Positions 1 to 6,282 of a DNA stretch of 7,661 nucleotides are shown piece by piece. The notes under the pieces were generated by a model, which was not told the DNA's origin, searched no databases, and worked only from the letters and a program-made list of their open reading frames with translations. The first letter of the stretch is position 1, and every line of letters starts with the position of its first letter. The DNA is from Pseudomonadales bacterium. Its GTDB lineage: Bacteria > Pseudomonadota > Gammaproteobacteria > Pseudomonadales > UBA3067. Location: the NCBI GenBank assembly GCA_016763235.1, contig JAESUE010000271.1, forward strand, positions 1-7,661. Direction: 5' to 3'. The position numbers and the translations under genes were made by a program.

Positions 1-102
1 GAAGAGCCTCCAGTAGACTACTGCTTGGAGAAAATGCAAGCAATCAGTGTTCCTCATTTGAATGAAGAAAGGCACCTGGTGATCCTCAAACGCCTGGCTT
101 AA
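1..102 (+). CDS. rsmG: RsmG (GidB) 16S rRNA methyltransferase, C-terminal end only
   Basis: This is the last 33 codons and TAA stop of a gene that begins before the window. The reading frame starts at base 1 and ends in ERHLVILKRLA. The family makes the SAM-dependent N7 methylation of a guanine in the 530 loop of 16S rRNA in the cytoplasm. The call rests on the ERHLVIL ending, which matches the usual last beta strand of gammaproteobacterial RsmG as remembered, and on position: rsmG directly precedes parA-parB in many gammaproteobacteria. The catalytic SAM-binding part lies outside the window and cannot be judged. The gap to parA is 33 bases, so cotranscription with parAB is plausible. Confidence 0.85.
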   Translation, partial: EEPPVDYCLEKMQAISVPHLNEERHLVILKRLA

Positions 103-135
103 CCCGGGCCTTAAAAGTGCCCATATATTTTTACC

Positions 136-924
136 ATGACCAAAATAATTGCTGTCACAAACCAAAAAGGCGGAGTGGGTAAAACTACAACAAGCGTCAA
201 CCTTGCTGCATCACTTGCGGCGTGTAAGAAAAAAACCCTATTGATAGATATGGACCCACAAGGCAATGCCACAATGGGTTGCGGTATTGAAAAAAATGAC
301 CAAGAACATACCGTTTACGATATCCTCGTGACGGATATGCCCATTGAAACGGTGATTATTCCCAGTGAGTATGACAAACGTTTACAGGTTATTCCCAGTA
401 ACGACGACTTGACCGCTGCCGAAATAGAATTAGTAAGTCTTCCTAATAGGGAGAGCCGTTTAAAGCAAAAAATTGCAACGCTTTCCAACACCTTCGATTA
501 CATCATCCTCGACTGCCCACCGGCTTTAAGCATGCTCACCGTTAATGCACTGACCGCCGCTGATTCTGTTTTAATTCCAGTGCAGTGTGAATACTATGCT
601 CTTGAAGGCCTGAGTTCCCTTATACGAACCATTCAGAAAATCAAACAGGCTGTTAATTCCGATCTGGAAATTGAAGGTCTATTGCGCACCATGTATGACC
701 CCCGTAACAGCCTGACACGGGATGTCACAAAGCAACTGGTAGAACACCTTGGTGATCGGGTTTATCAAACCACCATTCCACGAAATGTACGCTTGGCCGA
801 AGCCCCTAGTTATGGATTGCCGGCGCTTCATTATGATAAAAAATCCAAAGGGGCAATGGCCTATCTCGCATTAGCCGGTGAAATTTTGCGTTTGGAAAAA
901 AAGAAAACCTTGGCGACAGCCTAA
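136..924 (+). CDS. parA: ParA/Soj-type chromosome partition ATPase
   Basis: A 262-residue deviant-Walker-A ATPase that works with ParB to segregate newly replicated origins. ATP-bound dimers coat the nucleoid and are released by ParB-stimulated hydrolysis. Seen: the P-loop KGGVGKTT at residues 11-18 with the signature lysine K11 and catalytic-loop K16; the A' motif DMDPQGN at 38-44; Walker B IILDCPP with D126; the conserved EYYALEGL at 152-159; and the RNVRLAEAPS segment near the C-terminus. The length matches chromosomal ParA (about 255-265 residues), with no N-terminal helix-turn-helix of the plasmid type Ia kind. The ATG at 136 is chosen because the hydrophobic strand leading to the P-loop starts at once. 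No purine-rich ribosome binding site is visible upstream, which is odd. parB follows after 64 bases. Confidence 0.96.
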   Translation: MTKIIAVTNQKGGVGKTTTSVNLAASLAACKKKTLLIDMDPQGNATMGCGIEKNDQEHTVYDILVTDMPIETVIIPSEYDKRLQVIPSNDDLTAAEIELVSLPNRESRLKQKIATLSNTFDYIILDCPPALSMLTVNALTAADSVLIPVQCEYYALEGLSSLIRTIQKIKQAVNSDLEIEGLLRTMYDPRNSLTRDVTKQLVEHLGDRVYQTTIPRNVRLAEAPSYGLPALHYDKKSKGAMAYLALAGEILRLEKKKTLATA

Positions 925-988
925 AAAATTAGTCAATAAGCTCTCAGCGCAACTTACTTTCAAGGACCGAAACCCAAAGGATTACATC

Positions 989-1852
989 ATGGCAGCCAAA
1001 AAACGTGGTTTAGGAAAAGGACTGGATGCTCTTCTTGGAGACACCAAGACCATACTTGATAGCAATTCAAACGAAAAAGAAAATCTTAAGCTGATCCCTA
1101 TCGACTTGTTACAGAGAGGTAAATACCAGCCTCGACAGGATATGCATAACGAGGCACTGGACGAATTAGCCCAATCTATTCGAAAGCAAGGCGTCATACA
1201 ACCCATAGTAGTGCGCCCGCTGCCAGGAAATAAATACGAAATAATCGCAGGCGAGCGACGTTGGCGCGCGACACAGATAGCGGGCCTGGATGTAATCCCC
1301 GCAGTGGTGAAAGATGTGGCGGATGATGCCGCCATCGCCATGTCATTAATAGAAAATATTCAACGGGAAAATCTCAACCCCATTGAGGAAGCCAGCGCTT
1401 TACTCCGCCTGCAAAAGGAGTTTGAACTGACTCAGCAACAAGTGGCAGAGGCAGTGGGTAAGTCTCGAACAACCGTCACCAACCTTCTGCGTTTAATGAG
1501 CTTATCCGGTTCGGTAAAGAGAATGTTGGAGCATGGAGACTTGGAAATGGGCCATGCGCGAGCACTGCTCAGTTTAACCGGCGACACACAAGAAACCGCA
1601 GCACGTCAGGTAGTGGCCAAATCGTTGTCCGTTCGGCAAACGGAATCCTTAGTCAGAAAAATTCTTGCTGAAAAAGACACTTCGTCCTTAGGCACTAGAG
1701 CAGACCCTGATATTAAAGCCCTGGAAGACAGTATTGCCGAAAAACTTGGCGCAAAGGTATTAGTGAAGGCGAATGCGAAAGGAAAAGGCAAGCTCACCAT
1801 TCACTATAATAACCTCGATGAACTTGATGGTATTCTTGCTCATATACACTAA
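989..1852 (+). CDS. parB: ParB/Spo0J chromosome partition protein (CTP-dependent clamp)
   Basis: A 287-residue ParB that binds parS sites near the origin, loads as a CTP-dependent sliding clamp and stimulates ParA. Seen: an N-terminal ParA-contact motif RGLGKGLDALLG (6-17); the CTP-binding ParB/Srx domain with GKYQPR (44-49) and box GERRWRA (88-94); ENIQRENLNP (122-131); a helix-turn-helix around 148-170 (LTQQQVAEAVGKSRTTVTNLL); and a short C-terminal dimerisation domain after a variable linker (about 230-287). The ATG at 989 is preferred over an in-frame ATG at 878. It has AAAGG at 976-980 with an 8-base spacer, it starts right at the conserved N-terminus, and the extra upstream residues would overlap parA and look unlike the family. 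Probably cotranscribed with parA. No clear terminator follows it. Confidence 0.96.
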   Translation: MAAKKRGLGKGLDALLGDTKTILDSNSNEKENLKLIPIDLLQRGKYQPRQDMHNEALDELAQSIRKQGVIQPIVVRPLPGNKYEIIAGERRWRATQIAGLDVIPAVVKDVADDAAIAMSLIENIQRENLNPIEEASALLRLQKEFELTQQQVAEAVGKSRTTVTNLLRLMSLSGSVKRMLEHGDLEMGHARALLSLTGDTQETAARQVVAKSLSVRQTESLVRKILAEKDTSSLGTRADPDIKALEDSIAEKLGAKVLVKANAKGKGKLTIHYNNLDELDGILAHIH

Positions 1853-1898
1853 TTGCTCAGGTTTAACCATATTATTACATATCCGCTTGAATCAGGTC

Positions 1899-1927
1899 TT
1901 GTGTCCCCAATGGAAGCACCTTATAAT
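1899..1927 (+). promoter_or_regulatory. Predicted sigma70-type promoter of the atp operon
   Basis: A perfect -10 hexamer TATAAT (1922-1927) lies 17 bases after TTGTGT (1899-1904), which keeps the TTG core of the -35 consensus. Transcription would start near 1934 and give a leader of roughly 55 bases before atpI. The bases after the -10 (TCCCGCCCGC, 1928-1937) form a GC-rich discriminator, typical of promoters repressed by ppGpp/DksA. It lies in the 137-base gap between parB and atpI, where an atp promoter is expected. The motif match is seen; activity and stringent control are inferred. Confidence 0.6.
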
Positions 1928-1976
1928 TCCCGCCCGCTGCTGGTCTGTAATTCTGTAAAATAGATCGCGCTGTCAC

Positions 1977-1982
1977 AAGAGG
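1977..1982 (+). promoter_or_regulatory. Ribosome binding site that sets the atpI start
   Basis: AAGAGG lies 7 bases before the TTG at 1990, an ideal spacing. It is only 1 base before the alternative in-frame TTG at 1984, too close to work for that codon. No ATG or GTG in frame is available near the conserved N-terminus, so this site decides in favour of a TTG start at 1990. Confidence 0.6.
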
Positions 1983-1989
1983 CTTGCTT

Positions 1990-2409
1990 TTGAGAGTAAT
2001 TAATCAAAAACAACGTGACATCGCTAAAAAGACCGTAGTATTGCAGTGTATAGTGGCAGTTTTGCTTGGTTTATTTGCACTACTTTTGAAGGACAAAGAT
2101 TTTGCAATCTCTGTCTCAGTAGGTGCAGGAATCAGCTTTTTAGCCAATGCATATTTTGCTGCAAAGGTTTTCAGATATTCAGGGGCCCGCTTATCTCAAC
2201 AGATTGCGCAGTCCTTTTATTCGGCTGAAGCCGGAAAATTTGCCATTACAGTGGTTTTTTTTGCAATCGCTTTTAAATGGCTCGAAGTTTTGAAAGAACC
2301 CAGTAATGCTGGGGCTATGTTGTTAGCTTTTTTTGTCGTACAAACCACAGCTTGGTTTGTACCTTTGTTGGGTAGCCAATTGCGATCCAACAAAAAACGT
2401 AATAAATAA
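1990..2409 (+). CDS. atpI: ATP synthase protein I (AtpI), assembly factor
   Basis: A 139-residue inner-membrane protein at the head of the atp operon. Family members help assemble the c-ring and have been linked to Mg2+ handling, but are usually dispensable. Seen: a basic N-terminus, then four hydrophobic segments at about 15-33, 38-58, 82-96 and 106-127, and a basic tail (SNKKRNK). The central NAYFAAKVFRYSGAR and SFYSAEAGKFAIT segments match the conserved AtpI motifs (fold NxYFA...FxxSGAR...SFYxxEAGK). The start is taken as TTG at 1990 on Shine-Dalgarno spacing; TTG at 1984 would add two residues. A TTG start suggests deliberately low expression compared with the structural subunits. The T8 run at 2255-2262 reads in frame and gives no sign of a frameshift. 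atpB follows after 17 bases. Confidence 0.9.
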   Translation: MRVINQKQRDIAKKTVVLQCIVAVLLGLFALLLKDKDFAISVSVGAGISFLANAYFAAKVFRYSGARLSQQIAQSFYSAEAGKFAITVVFFAIAFKWLEVLKEPSNAGAMLLAFFVVQTTAWFVPLLGSQLRSNKKRNK

Positions 2410-2426
2410 ACGGCTTAGGAAAATCA

Positions 2427-3257
2427 ATGTCCGCTGAATCTACCGGAAGTGCTTCAAGCGCATACATCAAACATCACTTGACCAACCTTACCTATGGTCA
2501 ACACCCAAATGGTACGTGGGGTTTTGCTCACAGTACTGCAGAAGCGGGTGACATGGGTTTTTGGGCCTTAAATGTTGATAGCCTTGGCTGGTCAATAGCC
2601 TTGGGTATACTTTTTTGCTGGGTGTTTAGAAGCGTGGCGGTGAAAGCCACCACGGGTGTACCAACAGGTATGCAGAATTTTGTTGAAATGATCGTAGACT
2701 TTATTGATGTCACTGTTAAAGATTCATTTCATAAAGTTAACCCACTAATTGCTCCTCTGGCGATGACAATCTTCGTTTGGGTATTCCTGATGAATACCAT
2801 GGATTTAATTCCTGTAGATTTAATTCCTCAGCTTTTCCAGTTGGTTGGTGTCGACAATATGAAAGTCGTACCTTCTACAGACCCAAACATTACTATGGGT
2901 ATGTCACTTTCCATATTTGTTCTTATTTTGTTCTATAGCATCAAAGAAAAGGGCGCAGGTGGTTTCTTTAATGAATTATCTCGAAACCCATTCAGTCATC
3001 CCGCTTTTATTCCTTTTAACCTTTTTCTTGAAATTTTAAACTTGGTAACCAAGCCTATTTCTCTTGGCTTGCGACTATTCGGAAACATGTATGCAGGGGA
3101 GATGATCTTTATTCTGATTGCTTTATTACCTGCCTATATACAATGGACTCTATCCGTACCATGGGCAATTTTTCACATATTAGTAATTACCTTGCAGGCT
3201 TTCATCTTCATGGTACTTACGATTGTTTACCTCTCTATGGCTCACGAGAGTCACTAA
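2427..3257 (+). CDS. atpB: F1Fo ATP synthase subunit a
   Basis: The 276-residue stator subunit of Fo that provides the two half-channels for protons. Seen: polar N-terminal region (1-45), then several membrane segments. The diagnostic block LGLRLFGNMYAGE holds the essential Arg (R216, equivalent to E. coli R210), N220 and E225 (E. coli N214, E219). The last helix has H250 and Q257 in FHILVITLQAFIFMVLTIVYL, matching E. coli H245 and Q252. The one-residue shift between the two halves comes from a shorter loop after the GE motif. Length is close to E. coli's 271, the extra residues being mainly N-terminal. AGGA at 2417-2420 with a 6-base spacer supports the ATG. All proton-path residues I can check are kept, so the protein looks functional. 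Confidence 0.97.
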   Translation: MSAESTGSASSAYIKHHLTNLTYGQHPNGTWGFAHSTAEAGDMGFWALNVDSLGWSIALGILFCWVFRSVAVKATTGVPTGMQNFVEMIVDFIDVTVKDSFHKVNPLIAPLAMTIFVWVFLMNTMDLIPVDLIPQLFQLVGVDNMKVVPSTDPNITMGMSLSIFVLILFYSIKEKGAGGFFNELSRNPFSHPAFIPFNLFLEILNLVTKPISLGLRLFGNMYAGEMIFILIALLPAYIQWTLSVPWAIFHILVITLQAFIFMVLTIVYLSMAHESH

Positions 3258-3268
3258 GAGAAAGATAG

Positions 3269-3298
3269 TTTTACTTTAACCAAAACTTAAACTGGGAG
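3269..3298 (+). promoter_or_regulatory. U/A-rich atpE leader with strong Shine-Dalgarno, translational enhancer-like
   Basis: The 46-base gap before atpE holds TTTTACTTTAACC followed by AAAACTTAAACTGGGAG. GGGAG (3294-3298) is 5 bases before the ATG. The arrangement resembles the E. coli atpE translation-initiation region as remembered (U-run, AAC-rich stretch, then ACTGGAG), which raises c-subunit synthesis to meet its high copy number in the ring. The sequence is seen; the enhancer role is inferred by analogy. Confidence 0.5.
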
Positions 3299-3303
3299 AT
3301 AAA

Positions 3304-3543
3304 ATGGAAACTGGAAGCGCATTAGTCGTAATTGCTGCCGCTCTAATCATTGGACTGGGTGCCCTTGGTACTGCAATTGGCTTCGGTCTGTTGGGTGGCC
3401 GTTTATTAGAAGGCTCTGCTCGTCAGCCTGAAATGGCACCTATGCTACAAGGGAAAATGTTCCTTATGGCTGGTCTTCTTGATGCTGTACCTATGATCGG
3501 TGTAGGTATCGGTATGTACATGATCTTCGTATTGGCCGCTTAA
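3304..3543 (+). CDS. atpE: F1Fo ATP synthase subunit c (proton-binding proteolipid)
   Basis: A 79-residue hairpin protein, the same length as E. coli c, that forms the rotor ring of Fo. Seen: a first membrane helix (about 7-31) with the small-residue packing motif GLGALGTAIGFGLLGG; the polar loop R40-Q41-P42 that contacts gamma and epsilon; and a second helix (about 52-77) with the ion-carrying carboxylate D60 in GLLDAVPMIGVG. The Asp-Ala pair, with no Gln in helix 1 and no Glu-Ser/Thr in helix 2, fits a proton rather than a sodium enzyme. The strong Shine-Dalgarno and enhancer-like leader suit a subunit needed in about ten copies per complex. It is followed by a 45-base gap before atpF. Confidence 0.98.
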   Translation: METGSALVVIAAALIIGLGALGTAIGFGLLGGRLLEGSARQPEMAPMLQGKMFLMAGLLDAVPMIGVGIGMYMIFVLAA

Positions 3544-3588
3544 GCGTAAGCCTTTTTATCCTTAGGAAAATTAACTTGAGGTGCCAGC

Positions 3589-4059
3589 GTGAATATTAAT
3601 GCAACGCTATTAGGCCAAGCTATCTCATTTGCCATATTTGTATGGTTCTGTATGAAGTATGTTTGGCCACCGTTAACTGCCGCGATGGAAGAGCGTCAAA
3701 AGCAGATGAGTGACGGTTTAGAAAATGCCGAAAAGGCACAAGCAGAATTAGACTTGGCGAAAGCCGAAGTCGAAAAGCAGCTTAAAGAAGCGAAGCAGCA
3801 GTCAGCCGTTTTGATTGATCAAGCGAACAAGCGAGCCAATCAAATTGTTGATGAAGCGAAAGTCATTGCCGTTAAAGAAGGTGATCGTCTTAAGCAAGCT
3901 GCCCAAGCGGATATCGAACAAGAAGTTAACAGTGCAAAAGAAGTTTTACGTAAACAGGTTTCAGTACTTGCTGTTGCTGGTGCGGAAAAAATTCTGGAAA
4001 GCAGTGTTGATCAAAACGCTCACAGTGAAATGTTAAATAATCTGGCAGCAGAGCTCTAG
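3589..4059 (+). CDS. atpF: F1Fo ATP synthase subunit b
   Basis: The 156-residue peripheral-stalk subunit, identical in length to E. coli b; two copies link Fo to delta and alpha on F1. Seen: one N-terminal membrane helix (about 5-25) ending in the conserved MKYVWPPL; the conserved R36; a long charged alanine-rich coiled-coil helix (about 35-125) including A79; and the C-terminal delta-binding segment LAVAGAEKILESSVD. The start is GTG at 3589, backed by GAGGTG at 3578-3583 with a 5-base spacer and by the conserved MNINATLLGQA N-terminus. This is a single ordinary b, without a b' paralog. The gap to atpH is only 12 bases, which favours coupled translation of the two stalk subunits. Confidence 0.97.
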   Translation: MNINATLLGQAISFAIFVWFCMKYVWPPLTAAMEERQKQMSDGLENAEKAQAELDLAKAEVEKQLKEAKQQSAVLIDQANKRANQIVDEAKVIAVKEGDRLKQAAQADIEQEVNSAKEVLRKQVSVLAVAGAEKILESSVDQNAHSEMLNNLAAEL

Positions 4060-4071
4060 TAGGTACCGTAA

Positions 4072-4608
4072 ATGGCCGAAATAACGACGATTGCACGACC
4101 TTATGCTAAAGCAGCTTTTCAGTTTGCGCTTGAGCAAAAGGCCCTTGATCAGTGGTCAATAATGCTTGGTTTTGTCGCTATAGTAACCAGTGACGAGCAG
4201 ATGTCGGTGGTGCTGCAAAGCCCCAGTATGACATCGCAGCAAAAAGCAGAAGTGATTATCTCTATTGATCCAGAAAGGCTGGATGCAAAAGGTAAAAGTT
4301 TCATCTTCCTATTAGCGGAAAATGATCGCCTTGAGCTATTACCCACCATTTCTGAACTGTTCGAGCTGTTAAAAGCAGAACAGGAAAAAACAGTAGAAGT
4401 GACAATAACCACTGCTTACGATTTAGCTTCAGATGAGGCAGATAAACTTGCCAAATCGCTGAAAAATCGCTTGGGTCGAGAGGTTCAAATTAGTAGTAAA
4501 GTGGATAAATCCTTGATCGGCGGTCTGATTGTTCGCGCCGGTGATATGGTTATAGATGGCTCAGTACGCGGCAAACTTGCTAAGCTGGGCGAAAGTTTGA
4601 ATTCATAG
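4072..4608 (+). CDS. atpH: F1Fo ATP synthase subunit delta (OSCP-like)
   Basis: A 178-residue peripheral-stalk protein that caps the alpha3beta3 head and binds the C-terminal part of b. Seen: the N-terminal helical-domain signature ARPYAKAAFQFA (8-19); a more variable middle including FLLAENDRLELLPTI (79-93); and the highly conserved C-terminal block VDKSLIGGLIVRAGDMVIDGSVRGKL (144-169). Length is one residue more than E. coli delta. The ATG at 4072 follows TAGGT (4060-4064), which overlaps the end of the atpF stop region, so its ribosome binding site abuts the atpF stop codon. The reading frame is intact. Confidence 0.96.
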   Translation: MAEITTIARPYAKAAFQFALEQKALDQWSIMLGFVAIVTSDEQMSVVLQSPSMTSQQKAEVIISIDPERLDAKGKSFIFLLAENDRLELLPTISELFELLKAEQEKTVEVTITTAYDLASDEADKLAKSLKNRLGREVQISSKVDKSLIGGLIVRAGDMVIDGSVRGKLAKLGESLNS

Positions 4609-4638
4609 AAATTTGCTGGAAACAGCGAGGGAAAGAGA

Positions 4639-6183
4639 ATGCAGCAACTCAACCCATCTGAAATTAGTGAGCTGATTAAAGAACGTATCAGCTCCTTAGA
4701 CGTAAGTTCAGAAGCCCGAAATGAAGGCACAATTGTTAGTGTATCTGACGGTATCATTCGTATACACGGATTAGCCGATGTAATGTACGGTGAAATGATT
4801 GAATTTGAAGGTGGCGTTTTCGGTATGGCGCTTAACCTTGAAAGAGATTCCGTGGGCGCTGTGGTTCTTGGTGATTACCTAGATATTGCAGAAGGCCAGA
4901 AAGCCAAATGTACGGGGCGTATTCTTGAAGTACCCGTAGGTCGTGGTTTGTTGGGTCGTGTTGTTGACCCTCTTGGCAACCCGATTGATGGAAAAGGCCC
5001 CATTGTTTCTGATGGCACATCTCCTATTGAAAAAGTTGCTCCAGGGGTTATTGAGCGTCAGTCGGTAGACCAACCAGTACAAACTGGTTTGAAGTCCATT
5101 GACTCTATGGTTCCTATTGGTCGTGGTCAACGTGAGCTAATTATCGGAGATCGCCAAATTGGTAAATCTGCCGTAGCCATTGATGCCATTATTAACCAAA
5201 AAGGCACAGGCATAACATGTATCTATGTTGCCATTGGTCAAAAACAATCTTCTATTGCTAGTGTAGTTGCCAAGCTTGAAGAGCATGGCGCATTAGCGCA
5301 CACCATTATTGTTGCGGCATCCGCATCTGATCCTGCAGCATTACAGTATATTGCTCCTTTTTCCGGTTGCACCATGGGTGAATACTTCCGTGATCGCGGT
5401 GAAGATGCACTGATTGTATACGATGACCTTACCAAACAGGCATGGGCTTATCGTCAAATTTCACTATTGCTACGTCGTCCACCAGGGCGTGAAGCGTATC
5501 CTGGTGATGTTTTCTATTTACACTCCCGTTTACTAGAGCGCGCAGCGCGAGTAAATGTTGCTTACGTAGAAAAATTTACTAACGGTGAAGTAAAAGGAAA
5601 AACGGGTTCACTGACAGCCTTGCCTATCATTGAAACGCAGGGTGGCGATGTCTCTGCTTTCGTACCGACCAATGTAATTTCTATTACTGATGGTCAAATT
5701 TTCCTTGAAACAGATTTGTTTAATGCTGGTGTTCGTCCTGCGATAAATGCTGGTTTGTCTGTATCGCGTGTAGGTGGTGCAGCACAAACTAAAATCATTA
5801 AAAAGTTAGGTGGCGGTATACGTCTTGCCTTGGCTCAGTATCGTGAACTAGCCGCTTTTGCTCAGTTTGCTTCTGATCTTGATGAAGCAACACGTAAACA
5901 GCTTGAGCATGGTACTGCCGTTACTGAACTAATGAAGCAGAAGCAATACTCTCCGCTTTCTGTTGCTGAAATAGCCATTTCTCTATACGCCGCTAACGAA
6001 GGGTTTTTAGTGGGTGTTGAAATTTCAAAAATTGGTGATTTCGAAGAATCGTTACACTCTTACATGAATGCAGAACACAAAGCGTTGATGGATCAGGTGA
6101 ACGAGACTGGCAATTACAACGATGAAATTTCTGGTAGTTTTAAGTCAGCTTTAGAAAGCTTTAAATCTACTCAGACTTGGTAA
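4639..6183 (+). CDS. atpA: F1Fo ATP synthase subunit alpha
   Basis: A 514-residue non-catalytic nucleotide-binding subunit; three alternate with beta in the F1 head. Seen: a beta-barrel N-terminal domain (about 27-95); the P-loop GDRQIGKS at 170-177 with K176; the segment ALIVYDDLTKQAWAYRQISLLLRRPPGREAYPGD (257-290), which contains the Walker B aspartates; the ATP synthase alpha/beta signature around PAINAGLSVSRVGG (367-380) with the arginine finger R377 (E. coli R376) that reaches into the beta site; and a helical C-terminal domain ending in TQTW. Length is one more than E. coli. GAGGGA at 4627-4632 with a 6-base spacer supports the ATG. The P-loop reads I-G-K-S where E. coli has T-G-K-T, a conservative change. 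A terminator-like hairpin begins only 3 bases after its stop codon. Confidence 0.98.
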   Translation: MQQLNPSEISELIKERISSLDVSSEARNEGTIVSVSDGIIRIHGLADVMYGEMIEFEGGVFGMALNLERDSVGAVVLGDYLDIAEGQKAKCTGRILEVPVGRGLLGRVVDPLGNPIDGKGPIVSDGTSPIEKVAPGVIERQSVDQPVQTGLKSIDSMVPIGRGQRELIIGDRQIGKSAVAIDAIINQKGTGITCIYVAIGQKQSSIASVVAKLEEHGALAHTIIVAASASDPAALQYIAPFSGCTMGEYFRDRGEDALIVYDDLTKQAWAYRQISLLLRRPPGREAYPGDVFYLHSRLLERAARVNVAYVEKFTNGEVKGKTGSLTALPIIETQGGDVSAFVPTNVISITDGQIFLETDLFNAGVRPAINAGLSVSRVGGAAQTKIIKKLGGGIRLALAQYRELAAFAQFASDLDEATRKQLEHGTAVTELMKQKQYSPLSVAEIAISLYAANEGFLVGVEISKIGDFEESLHSYMNAEHKALMDQVNETGNYNDEISGSFKSALESFKSTQTW

Positions 6184-6186
6184 ATC

Positions 6187-6221
6187 AAAAAACCTGCTAG
6201 ATTCGTTTGGCAGGTTTTTTT
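6187..6221 (+). terminator. Intrinsic terminator-like hairpin between atpA and atpG
   Basis: An A6 run (6187-6192) and CCTGC (6193-6197) pair with GCAGG (6210-6214) and a T7 run (6215-6221). Inside, TAGA (6198-6201) can pair with TTTG (6206-6209) using two G-U wobbles, leaving a TTCG tetraloop (6202-6205). Stem, tetraloop and immediate T-tract have the form of a Rho-independent terminator. The A-run makes it nearly symmetrical, so it could act on either strand. It sits inside an operon that is normally transcribed through, so partial termination, attenuation or mRNA 3'-end protection are all possible. No folding energy was calculated. Confidence 0.75.
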
Positions 6222-6282
6222 GTGGAAAACTGATTTTCAGCAAGATTGATTTTTAAATAAATTTTTACTTTTCGGTAATATT

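Noticed and set aside
106..130. GGGC/GCCC hairpin after rsmG as a terminator
   Set aside because: Only four pairs around a nine-base loop, and the following ATATATTTTTA is not a clean T-tract; too weak to call.
878..988. A 37-codon upstream extension of parB starting at ATG 878
   Set aside because: It overlaps the end of parA, has no ribosome binding site, and its residues do not resemble ParB. The ATG at 989 has AAAGG at good spacing and begins the conserved N-terminus.
982..1341. A 119-codon open frame on the minus strand opposite parB
   Set aside because: It lies wholly antisense to strongly conserved parB codons, has no recognisable domain and looks like a codon-composition shadow. The same applies to the other short antisense frames opposite atpH, atpA and atpG.
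1773..1958. A 61-codon open frame spanning the parB end and the atpI promoter
   Set aside because: It overlaps parB in another frame, has no supporting ribosome binding site and runs through the -35/-10 region; no family resemblance.
1956..1961. A second -10-like hexamer TAAAAT before atpI
   Set aside because: No -35-like sequence lies 15-19 bases upstream, and the TATAAT at 1922 is a much better candidate.
2314..2334. Terminator-like GCTA/TAGC plus T7 inside atpI
   Set aside because: Four Watson-Crick pairs only, wholly within conserved coding sequence; the T-run is explained by Phe codons.
6221..6229. DnaA-box-like TGTGGAAAA, with another copy at 6975-6983 and a near match AGTGGATAA at 4500-4508
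   Set aside because: They fit only relaxed consensus, are widely scattered, mostly in genes, and about this many are expected by chance; there is no cluster or AT-rich unwinding region to suggest an origin.
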